From assembly GCA_016744555.1 (NCBI GenBank), contig JADGED010000155.1, positions 1 to 5,955 on the forward strand: 5,955 bases of DNA. Direction: 5' to 3'. Below the pieces are notes generated by a model, which ran no database searches, was not told the DNA's origin, and saw only the letters and a program-made list of their open reading frames with translations. Below, piece by piece: positions 1 through 5,955 of this stretch. The stretch's first letter is position 1; the number at the start of each line of letters is the position of its first letter. The stretch comes from Desulfuromonadaceae bacterium (GTDB lineage Bacteria; Desulfobacterota; Desulfuromonadia; Desulfuromonadales; Geopsychrobacteraceae). Made by a program: the position numbers and the translations under genes.

Positions 1-439
1 GATTGTTAATATCCCAACTGCCTTGCAATAAGTTGCATTTATACTGGGTTAAACTATCAAGACACTGAACCGGAAATACCCCATCTTCGTTTACATAGCT
101 GATCTTTGGATGACAGCAGCTGCCGATCTCCGCTAGTGGCCTGCACTCCTCTTCGGTTAATTCAGCACAGCTCTTATTCAAGTAGGAATCACCGCCAGCA
201 TCAGCACAGCTTGATGGGGTTACATCATTGGTACATTGGTCGTGAGCTGAACCAGCCAATTTAACGCAACAAGCTCCCGACGGTTGTACTAAAGCAGGAC
301 AATCTTCATTGCTAACATCGGTAGAATTTTGCCCTTCAAACCATGAACCGCCAATGGCATTACACTGGTTCAGAGTACGGCCATCAACGAATCTGATCGG
401 AACTACTGCTGGATCGGTAGACTCGTTGGTTAAGCAACA
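1..439 (-). repeat. Coding repeat unit 3, partial (modules A3-B3-C3, cut by window edge)
   Basis: Third copy, residues 578-723, with CC pairs at 578 (A3), 634 (B3) and 685 (C3). C3 is truncated by the window edge 11 residues after its fourth cysteine. Order and spacing follow units 1 and 2, so a D3 module and possibly further units are expected beyond the left edge. No stop codon is seen. Confidence 0.85.
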
Positions 440-2170
440 ACCACCCAATGTTGGTGGTGGAACGCAACCTACTTCATCGCACTGTTGATCGATATGGAAG
501 GTGCCGTTAAGCCTGTCGCAGCTATCTTGTAGCATCCAATTAGCGCACTTAGCTTCACCCGAAGCCGAGTCGGTGTAGCAACAAGCACCATAGCTAGGGC
601 AGGTCTCTTCTGTTAAATCTTCACAAGCACCGCTTTCACCCCAAGCCCCCTGCAGAAGGTTACATTTGTACTGGGTTAAATTGTCGAGGCACTGCACTGG
701 GAAGACGCCAGATTCGTTGACGTAACTGATCTTTGGATGGCAGCAGCTGCCGGTAGTCGGTGCTGGGCTGCATTGGGCCTCGGTTAATTCAGCACAGCTC
801 TTATTCAAGTAGGAATCACCGCCAGCATCGATGCAGCTTGATGGGGTTACATCGTTGGTACATTGGTCGTGAGCTGAACCAGCCAATTTAACGCAACACG
901 CGCCAGATGGTTGTACTAAGTCGGGACAGTCATCAAAACTAATGTTTATTATAGATTGGTCTTCGAACCATGAACCGTTGAGGGCATCACATTGTGTCTC
1001 AGTCCGGGAGTCTATCCCTCTTCGAAGCACGATTGCAGGATCGGTGGATTCGTTAGTTAAGCAGCATCCTCCACGTCCCGGCGGCGGAGCGCAGCCCACG
1101 GCATCGCACTGCTGATCAGTATGGAAGGTGCCGTTAAGTCTATCGCAACTATCTTCCAGTATCCAGTTGGCACATTTATCTTTGCCGGAGGCAGCGTCGG
1201 TGTAGCAACAAGCACCATAGCTAGGGCAGGTCTCTTCACTTAAGTCATCGCAAGCACTGCTTTCGCCCCAGGTGCCCTGGACTAATTTACATTTATATTC
1301 GGTTAGATTGTCAAAGCACTGTACGGGGAACACACCCGATTCGTTAACGTAGCTAACTTTTGGGTGACAGCAGCTGCCGGTAACCGGTGCTGGGTTGCAT
1401 TGGTCTTCGGTAAGTTCGGCGCAGGCGGTGGAGCCGTGGAACTTGCCGCCGGCATTGGCGCAGTCGGCAGTATTAGAATTATCGCTACATTGGTCGTATT
1501 CAGAGCCGGCTAAGCTGATACAGCAGGCACCAGTTTCAACCGGAAGTGCGGGACAGTCATCAAAACTTATATCGGCCACATCTTGATTCTCAAAGAAAAT
1601 TCCACCAATGGCTTTACATTGATTGCCGGTGCGGGATGCTAACATTCTGACTGAAGCGTTTTCTATTGCAGAAATACAGCAAGCGCCAGTAGTCTTTGTT
1701 TGGACTTGTATTATTGCAGCAAATTTATGTTTGATTTTTAAATCACGTGATAAAAATTCAATTTTTTGTTGTGGTTTGCTAGCTTGGCGCCGTATTACTC
1801 TAATGGAAAAATCATAGCTGAAACCGGTGACCGGTCTGAAGGAGTATGACCATTGACTATCCCCTTTGGCAGCATGCCAAGATCTGCCACCATCCAGAGT
1901 GATTTGTACCAAAAGATCGGATGGGGTTAAGCTTTTTTGCTCGCTTTCAAGAATCCCCCGGATAAATACCTGTCCATTGGTGCGAGCAAGGTCTTCGTCG
2001 TAGAAGACTATTTCATCTTCGTGGAAGTTTTCAAAGGCGTTACCATTAACTGTAACAACATCAAGATATCCGAGGTCATCACCATCATAATAATCGGCTA
2101 GACTTACAAGCGGAGCGATAAGGATAAAAAGACCAATTAAAGCACAAATGAAATTTCGCTGTGTTCTCAC
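1..2170 (-). CDS. Secreted cysteine-rich modular repeat protein, C-terminus outside window
   Basis: I do not recognise a named family. The frame is open for 723 codons from GTG at 2170-2168 to the left edge. That GTG is the first possible start after an in-frame TAG at 2200-2198, and AGGGGAG lies 10 nt upstream. Residues 1-25 form a Sec signal peptide. Residues 26-163 contain no cysteine and include a DGGRSW motif at 93-98 followed by SQWSYSFRP at 105-113, typical of bacterial Ig-like beta-sandwich domains. From C164 on, modules of about 50 residues open with a CC pair at residues 164, 216, 267, 321, 369, 425, 476, 530, 578, 634 and 685. The module region is rich in Asp and Glu and holds 58 cysteines. 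Similar 'GACC' modules occur, as I recall, in large secreted proteins of environmental bacteria; their function is unknown to me. An extracellular, disulfide-stabilised surface or matrix role is inference. Any C-terminal anchor or sorting domain would lie outside the window. Confidence 0.9.
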   Translation of the reverse strand, partial: MRTQRNFICALIGLFILIAPLVSLADYYDGDDLGYLDVVTVNGNAFENFHEDEIVFYDEDLARTNGQVFIRGILESEQKSLTPSDLLVQITLDGGRSWHAAKGDSQWSYSFRPVTGFSYDFSIRVIRRQASKPQQKIEFLSRDLKIKHKFAAIIQVQTKTTGACCISAIENASVRMLASRTGNQCKAIGGIFFENQDVADISFDDCPALPVETGACCISLAGSEYDQCSDNSNTADCANAGGKFHGSTACAELTEDQCNPAPVTGSCCHPKVSYVNESGVFPVQCFDNLTEYKCKLVQGTWGESSACDDLSEETCPSYGACCYTDAASGKDKCANWILEDSCDRLNGTFHTDQQCDAVGCAPPPGRGGCCLTNESTDPAIVLRRGIDSRTETQCDALNGSWFEDQSIINISFDDCPDLVQPSGACCVKLAGSAHDQCTNDVTPSSCIDAGGDSYLNKSCAELTEAQCSPAPTTGSCCHPKISYVNESGVFPVQCLDNLTQYKCNLLQGAWGESGACEDLTEETCPSYGACCYTDSASGEAKCANWMLQDSCDRLNGTFHIDQQCDEVGCVPPPTLGGCCLTNESTDPAVVPIRFVDGRTLNQCNAIGGSWFEGQNSTDVSNEDCPALVQPSGACCVKLAGSAHDQCTNDVTPSSCADAGGDSYLNKSCAELTEEECRPLAEIGSCCHPKISYVNEDGVFPVQCLDSLTQYKCNLLQGSWDINN
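153..271 (-). repeat. Near-identical 119-nt DNA repeat (copy in B3; partner at 780-898 in B2)
   Basis: Aligning 153-271 with 780-898 gives equal lengths and 5 mismatches out of 119 by eye: four clustered in the 'cagcac/cgatgc' patch and one further on. This is far more similar than the adjacent C modules, which differ at many synonymous sites. Such local near-identity points to recent duplication or gene conversion inside the array. Confidence 0.85.
440..1066 (-). repeat. Coding repeat unit 2 (modules A2-B2-C2-D2), 209 codons
   Basis: Second copy, residues 369-577, with CC pairs at 369, 425, 476 and 530. Module order and cysteine spacing match unit 1. It ends with a VPPPTL hinge, the counterpart of APPPGR in unit 1. 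D2 shares an exact 41-nt stretch with D1 (570-610 against 1197-1237), and B2 is almost identical to B3 in DNA. Confidence 0.9.
1067..1681 (-). repeat. Coding repeat unit 1 (modules A1-B1-C1-D1), 205 codons
   Basis: First copy of the four-module unit, residues 164-368. CC pairs lie at 164 (A1), 216 (B1), 267 (C1) and 321 (D1). B1 follows CC-x10-C-x8-C-x12-C-x7-C. C1 has x16 in the first gap and D1 has x4 in the last. A1 has only four cysteines. The unit ends after D1 with a Pro-rich hinge (APPPGR) before the GGCC of unit 2. This copy is the most diverged: A1 lacks the LTNESTDPA segment found in A2 and A3 and is four residues shorter in its first gap. Confidence 0.9.
2096..2170 (-). other. Sec signal peptide of the repeat protein (residues 1-25)
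   Basis: The N-terminus has two basic residues (R2, R5), then a hydrophobic core (about residues 7-22, rich in I, L, F, V and A), then V-S-L-A followed by D26. Ser at -3 and Ala at -1 fit signal peptidase I cleavage after residue 25. There is no lipobox, because the only cysteine here, C9, lies too early in the core. The mature protein would begin with an acidic stretch (D-Y-Y-D-G-D-D). Export is needed for the downstream cysteines to form disulfides, so the signal peptide and the module chemistry agree. Confidence 0.85.
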
Positions 2171-2180
2171 GGATTGATTT

Positions 2181-2187
2181 CTCCCCT
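2181..2187 (-). promoter_or_regulatory. Ribosome binding site for the GTG start of the repeat protein
   Basis: AGGGGAG on the minus strand, with 10 nt between it and GTG at 2170. It supports the GTG, which is also the only plausible initiation codon between the in-frame TAG at 2200-2198 and the signal peptide. Confidence 0.65.
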
Positions 2188-2359
2188 TGCTGTTTAGCTA
2201 GTCGTCGTAGTTGTTTAGTCTTTAGCATACCATTAGTTAAAATGAAATAGTGTCTTCTGGTCGCATTAAAGTCACGGTTTTTTTCTTTGCAGAAACTACT
2301 TGATTACGAGCAGTATATGTAGAGTAATAACCCGTGACGGAGATTTGAATAAGTACTAG

Positions 2360-2365
2360 ATTATA
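2360..2365 (-). promoter_or_regulatory. Possible -10 element for the repeat protein gene
   Basis: A perfect TATAAT on the minus strand, which would start transcription about 180 nt upstream of the GTG. No recognisable -35 hexamer is found 16-18 nt upstream (sequences around CAGAGT), so this is a weak, pattern-only call in AT-rich DNA. Confidence 0.25.
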
Positions 2366-2404
2366 CACATATTTGATGTGATACTCTGAGCCTGCGTGGT
2401 GAAC

Positions 2405-2432
2405 TTGAAAAAGTGGGTTAGTCGGTTATAGT
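2405..2432 (+). promoter_or_regulatory. Sigma-70-type promoter upstream of glycogen phosphorylase
   Basis: TTGAAA (2405-2410) and TATAGT (2427-2432) each match the consensus at 5 of 6 positions and are separated by 16 nt. Transcription would start near 2439, giving a leader of about 90 nt before the preferred ATG at 2529. Confidence 0.55.
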
Positions 2433-2514
2433 AGTGGTTTAAAGTTCAGCAACATTTGGTTTGCTGTGAATGGTTTTTTGTCTTGGGTATATGTGGGCAG
2501 TTGCCAATTATTAC

Positions 2515-2521
2515 AAGAGAG
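2515..2521 (+). promoter_or_regulatory. Ribosome binding site deciding the phosphorylase start
   Basis: A purine run AAGAGAG, 7 nt before ATG at 2529. The alternative in-frame ATG at 2466 has only T-rich sequence upstream (CATTTGGTTTGCTGTGA) without a purine-rich site. The 21 extra residues it would add (MNGFLSWVYVGSC...) do not resemble phosphorylase N-termini. Confidence 0.6.
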
Positions 2522-2528
2522 TCTGATT

Positions 2529-5036
2529 ATGAGTTATAAGCGATATAAAGATGGTGTTTGTCATCCTACATTAACCGAGGTGTCCCCTTTGGGGATGGAG
2601 GCGGCAGAATTGCTAGATGATTTTCGCCATTATTACACCAACAATCTTGGTCGGGACCGTAATTGTCGGATGGTTTATTACGCCTATGAAGCCTTGGCTT
2701 TGACAATCCGTGACCGGCTAATGGAGCGTTGGAAAAATACCCGTTACGCCTATGAAGAGAGTGGTTGTAAGCAGACCCACTACCTCTCACTTGAGTTTCT
2801 CATGGGGCGTGCTATGGGGAATGCTGTGTTGAATCTCGACTTGGAAGAGCAGCTTACCAAGGCATTAGCAAATGTTTGTCTAGAAGTTGAAGAATTGTCA
2901 GGGATTGAACCCGACGCAGGGCTTGGTAACGGTGGCTTGGGACGTCTTGCTGCTTGCTTTCTTGATAGCTGTGCAACCTTGCAGTTGCCAGTTATCGGTT
3001 ACGGTATCCGTTATGAGTACGGCATGTTTCGTCAGCGGATTGTTAACGGTTATCAAGTTGAAGAGCCCGATCACTGGTTAGGGATGGAAAACCGCTGGGA
3101 GATTAAGCGGCCTGAGTTTCGGCAACGGATAAAATTTGGTGGGCGGAGCGAGGTTTACGCTGATGCGCAAGGAGAAAACCGGATGCGCTGGGTCGATACC
3201 CGTGATGTCCAAGCTGTCCCCTATGATGTGCCGATACCGGGCTACCGCAATGGGACCGTTAATACCTTGCGGTTGTGGAAAGCGGCGGCGACGGAAGAGT
3301 TTGATTTAGAGGAGTTTAATTCCGGTGATTATGCCGGTTCGGTTTCTGATAAGAACGAAGCAGAAAAAATTACCATGGTGCTGTATCCCAACGACAGCAG
3401 TGAGAATGGGAAAGAGTTACGGTTACGGCAACAATATTTTCTTGCTTCGGCAACATTGCAAGATGTTCTAGATAAGTGGAAAATGACCAAGGGCAACGAT
3501 TTGTCCACTTTTGCCGATAATAACTGCTTTCAGCTAAACGACACCCATCCTAGCTGTGCGGTAGCTGAGTTAATGCGTCTGCTGATGGATGAGCATTGTT
3601 TAGACTGGGATCAAGCGTGGAAGATAACGCGAAAAACTATGGCATACACCAATCACACTCTGCTGCCAGAAGCCTTGGAAAAGTGGCCAGTACGGATGTT
3701 TCAACAATTGCTCCCACGGTTACTGGAAATAATCTATGAGATTAATGCTCGGTTTTTGACTCAGGTAGCGGCACGTTGGCCCGGTGATATGGAGCGACAG
3801 CGACGCATGTCTCTGATTGAAGAGGGTCCAGAACCACAAGTCAGAATGGCTTATTTGGCAATCGTTGGCAGCTTTTCAGTTAATGGAGTGGCACAGCTCC
3901 ATTCACAGTTGTTGCAGCAGGGATTGTTCCGTGACTTTTATGAAATGTGGCCGCAGCAGTTTAATAATAAAACTAATGGTGTGACCCAGCGGCGTTGGTT
4001 GGCGTATGCAAACTCAGAATTGGCCGCTTTAATCAATAGCAGGATTGGGGATGGATGGGTCACTGATTTAGCGCAACTGGAAAAGTTGAAGGATTTTGCA
4101 GATGATGCCAACTTACAGTCAGAGTGGCGGCAGGTTAAACAGTACAACAAGCAACAATTGGCAAAGATGGTGAAAAAAGATTGTGCCGTTGAGTTTGATT
4201 GCGCCGCACTGTTTGATGTGCAGGTAAAGCGTATTCATGAATATAAACGCCAGCTTTTGAATGTGCTCCATGTTATTCATCTGTACGATCGGATTAAACG
4301 GGGCGATACTGATGACCTAATTCCACGTGCTGTTTTGATTGCCGGCAAGGCAGCACCGGGTTATGCGTTAGCCAAGTTGATCATCAAGTTGGTTAACAAT
4401 GTTGCCAAGTTGGTTAATAATGATCCCGAGGTTGGCGATCTGCTTAAAGTAGCGTTTTTACCAAACTATCGAGTTTCGGCAATGGAGGTGATTTGTTCCG
4501 GAACCGATTTGTCGGAACAGATTTCCACCGCAGGAAAAGAGGCCTCCGGTACTGGCAACATGAAGTTTATGTTAAACGGTGCCCTGACTATTGGCACTCT
4601 TGATGGGGCAAATATCGAAATTCGTGAAGAAGTTGGTGCCGAAAATTTCTTTCTGTTTGGATTGACCACTGAAGAGGCGGTAGATTTGCGCCATCACTAC
4701 AATCCTGATGCCATAATTGCTGCCGATGAAAATCTAACGAGGGTAATGCAATTGCTAGAAAGCGGCCATTTTAACCAATTCGAAGGGGGGATCTTTGATT
4801 CTTTGATTCAGGCAATTAAGAATCCTTACGATCCTTGGTTGGTTGCTGCCGATTTTGCTAGTTATTTAGCGGCGCAAAAGGAAGTTGAAAAAGCGTACCG
4901 CGACCAGCAACTATGGACACGAATGAGTATTTTGAATACTGCTTCGGGGGGGAAGTTTTCTACAGATCGAACGATGCAGGAATATAATGAACAAATATGG
5001 CAGTTACAACCAGTTGAGGCGTTGCCAGTTAGGTAG
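2529..5036 (+). CDS. glgP: Glycogen/alpha-glucan phosphorylase (GT35 family)
   Basis: Cytosolic PLP enzyme (EC 2.4.1.1) that releases glucose-1-phosphate from alpha-1,4-glucan ends using phosphate. From ATG 2529 it has 835 residues, within the usual 800-850. Residue numbers below use that start. Visible motifs in order: YLSLEFLMGR; GLGNGGLGRLAACFLDS (from about 131); GYGIRYEYGMF; LNDTHP (D338, H340); YTNHTLLPEALEKWPV with H376, equivalent to the rabbit muscle enzyme's active-site His377; VNGVAQLHS; KTNGVTQRRW; QVKRIHEYKRQ (R568 and K573, equivalent to Arg569 and Lys574); and EASGTGNMKF with K679, the PLP Schiff-base lysine equivalent to Lys680. No frameshift or missing catalytic residue is seen. 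One oddity is Gln in TNGVTQRRW, where the muscle and E. coli enzymes have Pro. A MalP-type maltodextrin role cannot be excluded from sequence. No other glycogen gene lies next to it in the window. Confidence 0.95.
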   Translation: MSYKRYKDGVCHPTLTEVSPLGMEAAELLDDFRHYYTNNLGRDRNCRMVYYAYEALALTIRDRLMERWKNTRYAYEESGCKQTHYLSLEFLMGRAMGNAVLNLDLEEQLTKALANVCLEVEELSGIEPDAGLGNGGLGRLAACFLDSCATLQLPVIGYGIRYEYGMFRQRIVNGYQVEEPDHWLGMENRWEIKRPEFRQRIKFGGRSEVYADAQGENRMRWVDTRDVQAVPYDVPIPGYRNGTVNTLRLWKAAATEEFDLEEFNSGDYAGSVSDKNEAEKITMVLYPNDSSENGKELRLRQQYFLASATLQDVLDKWKMTKGNDLSTFADNNCFQLNDTHPSCAVAELMRLLMDEHCLDWDQAWKITRKTMAYTNHTLLPEALEKWPVRMFQQLLPRLLEIIYEINARFLTQVAARWPGDMERQRRMSLIEEGPEPQVRMAYLAIVGSFSVNGVAQLHSQLLQQGLFRDFYEMWPQQFNNKTNGVTQRRWLAYANSELAALINSRIGDGWVTDLAQLEKLKDFADDANLQSEWRQVKQYNKQQLAKMVKKDCAVEFDCAALFDVQVKRIHEYKRQLLNVLHVIHLYDRIKRGDTDDLIPRAVLIAGKAAPGYALAKLIIKLVNNVAKLVNNDPEVGDLLKVAFLPNYRVSAMEVICSGTDLSEQISTAGKEASGTGNMKFMLNGALTIGTLDGANIEIREEVGAENFFLFGLTTEEAVDLRHHYNPDAIIAADENLTRVMQLLESGHFNQFEGGIFDSLIQAIKNPYDPWLVAADFASYLAAQKEVEKAYRDQQLWTRMSILNTASGGKFSTDRTMQEYNEQIWQLQPVEALPVR

Positions 5037-5194
5037 CCGATGGCGTTAATAGAAAAATGTGACCAAGTTATACGGTTGAGGTTGGCATCAGGTCTTTGAG
5101 TCCGCTTTTTGCTAGCACAGGTTAGAGGTTTTTGATAATATGCCGTGGTTTCGCTATTAAGCACTGGTGTTGTTTTTTCTAAAGGTAGACAATT
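5037..5194 (+). other. Short spacer between phosphorylase and HDOD gene
   Basis: A 158-bp gap with no convincing GC-rich hairpin followed by a T-run, so no intrinsic terminator is called. T-rich patches occur (5105-5110, 5172-5178) but without stems. A GATAAT at 5134-5139 could be a -10 element but lacks a well-spaced -35. Read-through from the phosphorylase gene into the HDOD gene is therefore possible but not shown. Confidence 0.5.
5181..5185 (+). promoter_or_regulatory. Ribosome binding site for the TTG start of the HDOD gene
   Basis: AAAGG, 9 nt before TTG at 5195. The nearest in-frame ATG (5231) falls inside the conserved 'GMVLAED' segment and would delete its start, and no purine-rich site is well placed for it. 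An in-frame TAG at 5186-5188 bounds the frame upstream. Confidence 0.5.
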
Positions 5195-5955
5195 TTGGCA
5201 TTTATTTATATAGACGATTTGGCTGAAGGTATGGTTCTGGCTGAGGACTTACGTACCCCAACGGGTAGATTTGTTCTGGCTGCAGGAGCACCTTTACAAA
5301 AAGACCACCTTCAGGTTTTTAAGTCTTGGGGGATCATCGAAGTAGATATCGATGAACTGAGTTTGGGGGAAGAGTATGAACAGGGGCAAGAATTAGTAGC
5401 TGAATTCAGCGAACGTGCAGAAAGCTATTTGTGGCGGCGCTTTGTATTAAATGACATTGGTGCTGAGCCAATGGCAACCCTTTATCGACATATTGTTCAT
5501 CGTTTTGCTCTGAGTTTGCAGGGTGGGTTAGATCCAGTCTCTTTTTCTGATGCTGCTTTGCCGGCAATTCCAAGTAGTGATACTCCAACCATGAAAGTCA
5601 CCCATCTCCTTAAAGGGGATGTTGATATCGCGTCGTTACCGACGGTCTATAGTCATATTGTTGAGTTACTTAAAGATCCAAACTCTAATTCACACCAAAT
5701 TGGTAAGGCTATCAGTAGTGATGCTAATTTGACCGTTAGATTGTTGCGCTTAGTAAATAGCCCATTTTATGGTTTCTCGGGGAAGATTGATTCTGTCTCA
5801 CGAGCGGTTTCGCTGTTAGGGACTAATGAGTTGGAATCTTTAACTCTAGGGATAACGGTTGTTAAACAGTTTCAAAACGTTCCAAGTGAGTTGCTAAACA
5901 TGGATTCCTTTTGGCGCCACTCTATTCGTTGTGGATTGTTTGCGCGAACTTTAGC
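5195..5955 (+). CDS. HDOD-domain protein, C-terminus outside window
   Basis: The frame is open from TTG 5195 to the right edge (253 full codons). Residues 1-50 form a short N-terminal segment (IDDLAEGMVLAEDL..PTGRFVLAAGAPL...WGIIEVDI) of a kind I have seen at the front of HDOD and HD-GYP regulators. Residues 51-140 are a variable linker with no domain I recognise. From L148-P149 the HDOD hallmark follows: LPTVYSHIVELL, then a DANLTVRLLRLVNSPFYG block with N188-S189, then the SVSRAVSLLGTNELESL block. HDOD domains resemble HD phosphohydrolases but lack the catalytic metal ligands, and they act in signalling or regulatory scaffolds. A specific process (motility, cyclic-di-GMP, stress) cannot be assigned here. 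The cytoplasmic location is inferred from the absence of a signal peptide or membrane segment in the visible part. It lies 158 bp after the phosphorylase gene on the same strand. Confidence 0.88.
   Translation, partial: MAFIYIDDLAEGMVLAEDLRTPTGRFVLAAGAPLQKDHLQVFKSWGIIEVDIDELSLGEEYEQGQELVAEFSERAESYLWRRFVLNDIGAEPMATLYRHIVHRFALSLQGGLDPVSFSDAALPAIPSSDTPTMKVTHLLKGDVDIASLPTVYSHIVELLKDPNSNSHQIGKAISSDANLTVRLLRLVNSPFYGFSGKIDSVSRAVSLLGTNELESLTLGITVVKQFQNVPSELLNMDSFWRHSIRCGLFARTL

Larger units (their letters stand above)
2171..2528. other. Divergent intergenic region (358 bp)
   Basis: This AT-rich spacer separates the left-facing repeat gene from the right-facing phosphorylase gene. It holds the leaders of both genes, a good rightward sigma-70-like promoter at 2405-2432 and a weaker leftward candidate. 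I see no tRNA, no long inverted repeat, no riboswitch-like fold and no further convincing ORF. An ATG at 2466, in frame with the phosphorylase, lacks a Shine-Dalgarno site and is not preferred as the start. Confidence 0.7.

Noticed and set aside
1057..1239. Minus-strand 60-codon ORF inside the repeat gene
   Set aside because: It is an out-of-frame shadow of the GTG-initiated repeat protein, whose frame is supported by regular cysteine spacing.
1..1681. Several N-x-S/T sequons (NES, NLT, NGT, NGS, NKS) in the modules
   Set aside because: They repeat because the modules repeat. Most lack an acidic residue at -2 as needed for Campylobacter-type N-glycosylation, so there is no real support for glycosylation.
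1..1681. CRISPR-like array
   Set aside because: The periodicity is in-frame coding repetition of 615-627 nt with about 50-codon subunits, not short direct repeats with unique spacers.
1395..1817. Two plus-strand ORFs of 63 and 64 codons opposite the repeat gene
   Set aside because: They lie antisense to the cysteine-module region, have no Shine-Dalgarno site or recognisable motif, and arise because the repeat array has few antisense stops.
2271..2338. 7-bp inverted repeat GTCACGG / CCGTGAC with a 54-nt gap
   Set aside because: An inverted repeat of this length with a wide gap is expected by chance several times in a 360-bp region, and it is not placed like an operator relative to the promoter.
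2466..2528. Longer phosphorylase start at ATG 2466 (21 extra residues)
   Set aside because: There is no purine-rich site upstream and the extra residues do not resemble family N-termini. ATG 2529 has AAGAGAG at 7 nt spacing.
5100..5139. Possible promoter with GATAAT (5134-5139) before the HDOD gene
   Set aside because: The best -35 (TTGCTA) is only a 4/6 match and sits 19 nt away; not strong enough to list as a promoter.
3938..5164. Minus-strand ORFs of 67-100 codons opposite the phosphorylase
   Set aside because: They are antisense shadows of a highly conserved enzyme gene without own start signals or recognisable domains.

Overview
The window looks like bacterial chromosomal DNA of moderate GC content. 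Coding density is high, Shine-Dalgarno-like sites precede the chosen starts, and two of the three genes appear to use non-ATG starts (GTG and TTG). The HDOD protein opens with a 'GMVLAED..TPTGR' type segment that I associate with Desulfobacterota-like and related Proteobacteria. This taxonomic guess is weak and rests on memory of family members.

Layout. (1) Positions 1-2170, minus strand: the 5' 723 codons of a large secreted protein whose C-terminus lies beyond the left edge. It has a Sec signal peptide, a cysteine-free domain with an Ig-like beta-sandwich signature, and then at least eleven cysteine-rich modules of about 50 residues, each opening with G-[AGS]-C-C. The modules form a higher-order repeat A-B-C-D of 205-209 residues, present two and three-quarter times before the window ends. 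(2) Positions 2171-2528: a divergent intergenic region with a good sigma-70-type promoter facing right. (3) Positions 2529-5036, plus strand: a complete, apparently intact glycogen/alpha-glucan phosphorylase with all the main active-site motifs. (4) Positions 5037-5194: a short spacer with no convincing terminator. (5) Positions 5195-5955, plus strand: the 5' part of an HDOD-domain protein, probably starting at TTG, cut by the right edge.

The phosphorylase and the HDOD gene are co-directional and could be partly co-transcribed, but they have no obvious biochemical link. The repeat protein is divergently transcribed and looks functionally independent. The phosphorylase and HDOD gene are ordinary. 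The most noteworthy element is the repeat protein. Its modules follow an almost fixed cysteine spacing (CC-x10-C-x8-C-x12-C-x7-C). The A modules lose exactly two of the six cysteines (the third and fifth) in all three copies, which predicts a C3-C5 disulfide. Parts of the array are nearly identical at DNA level, indicating recent duplication or gene conversion.
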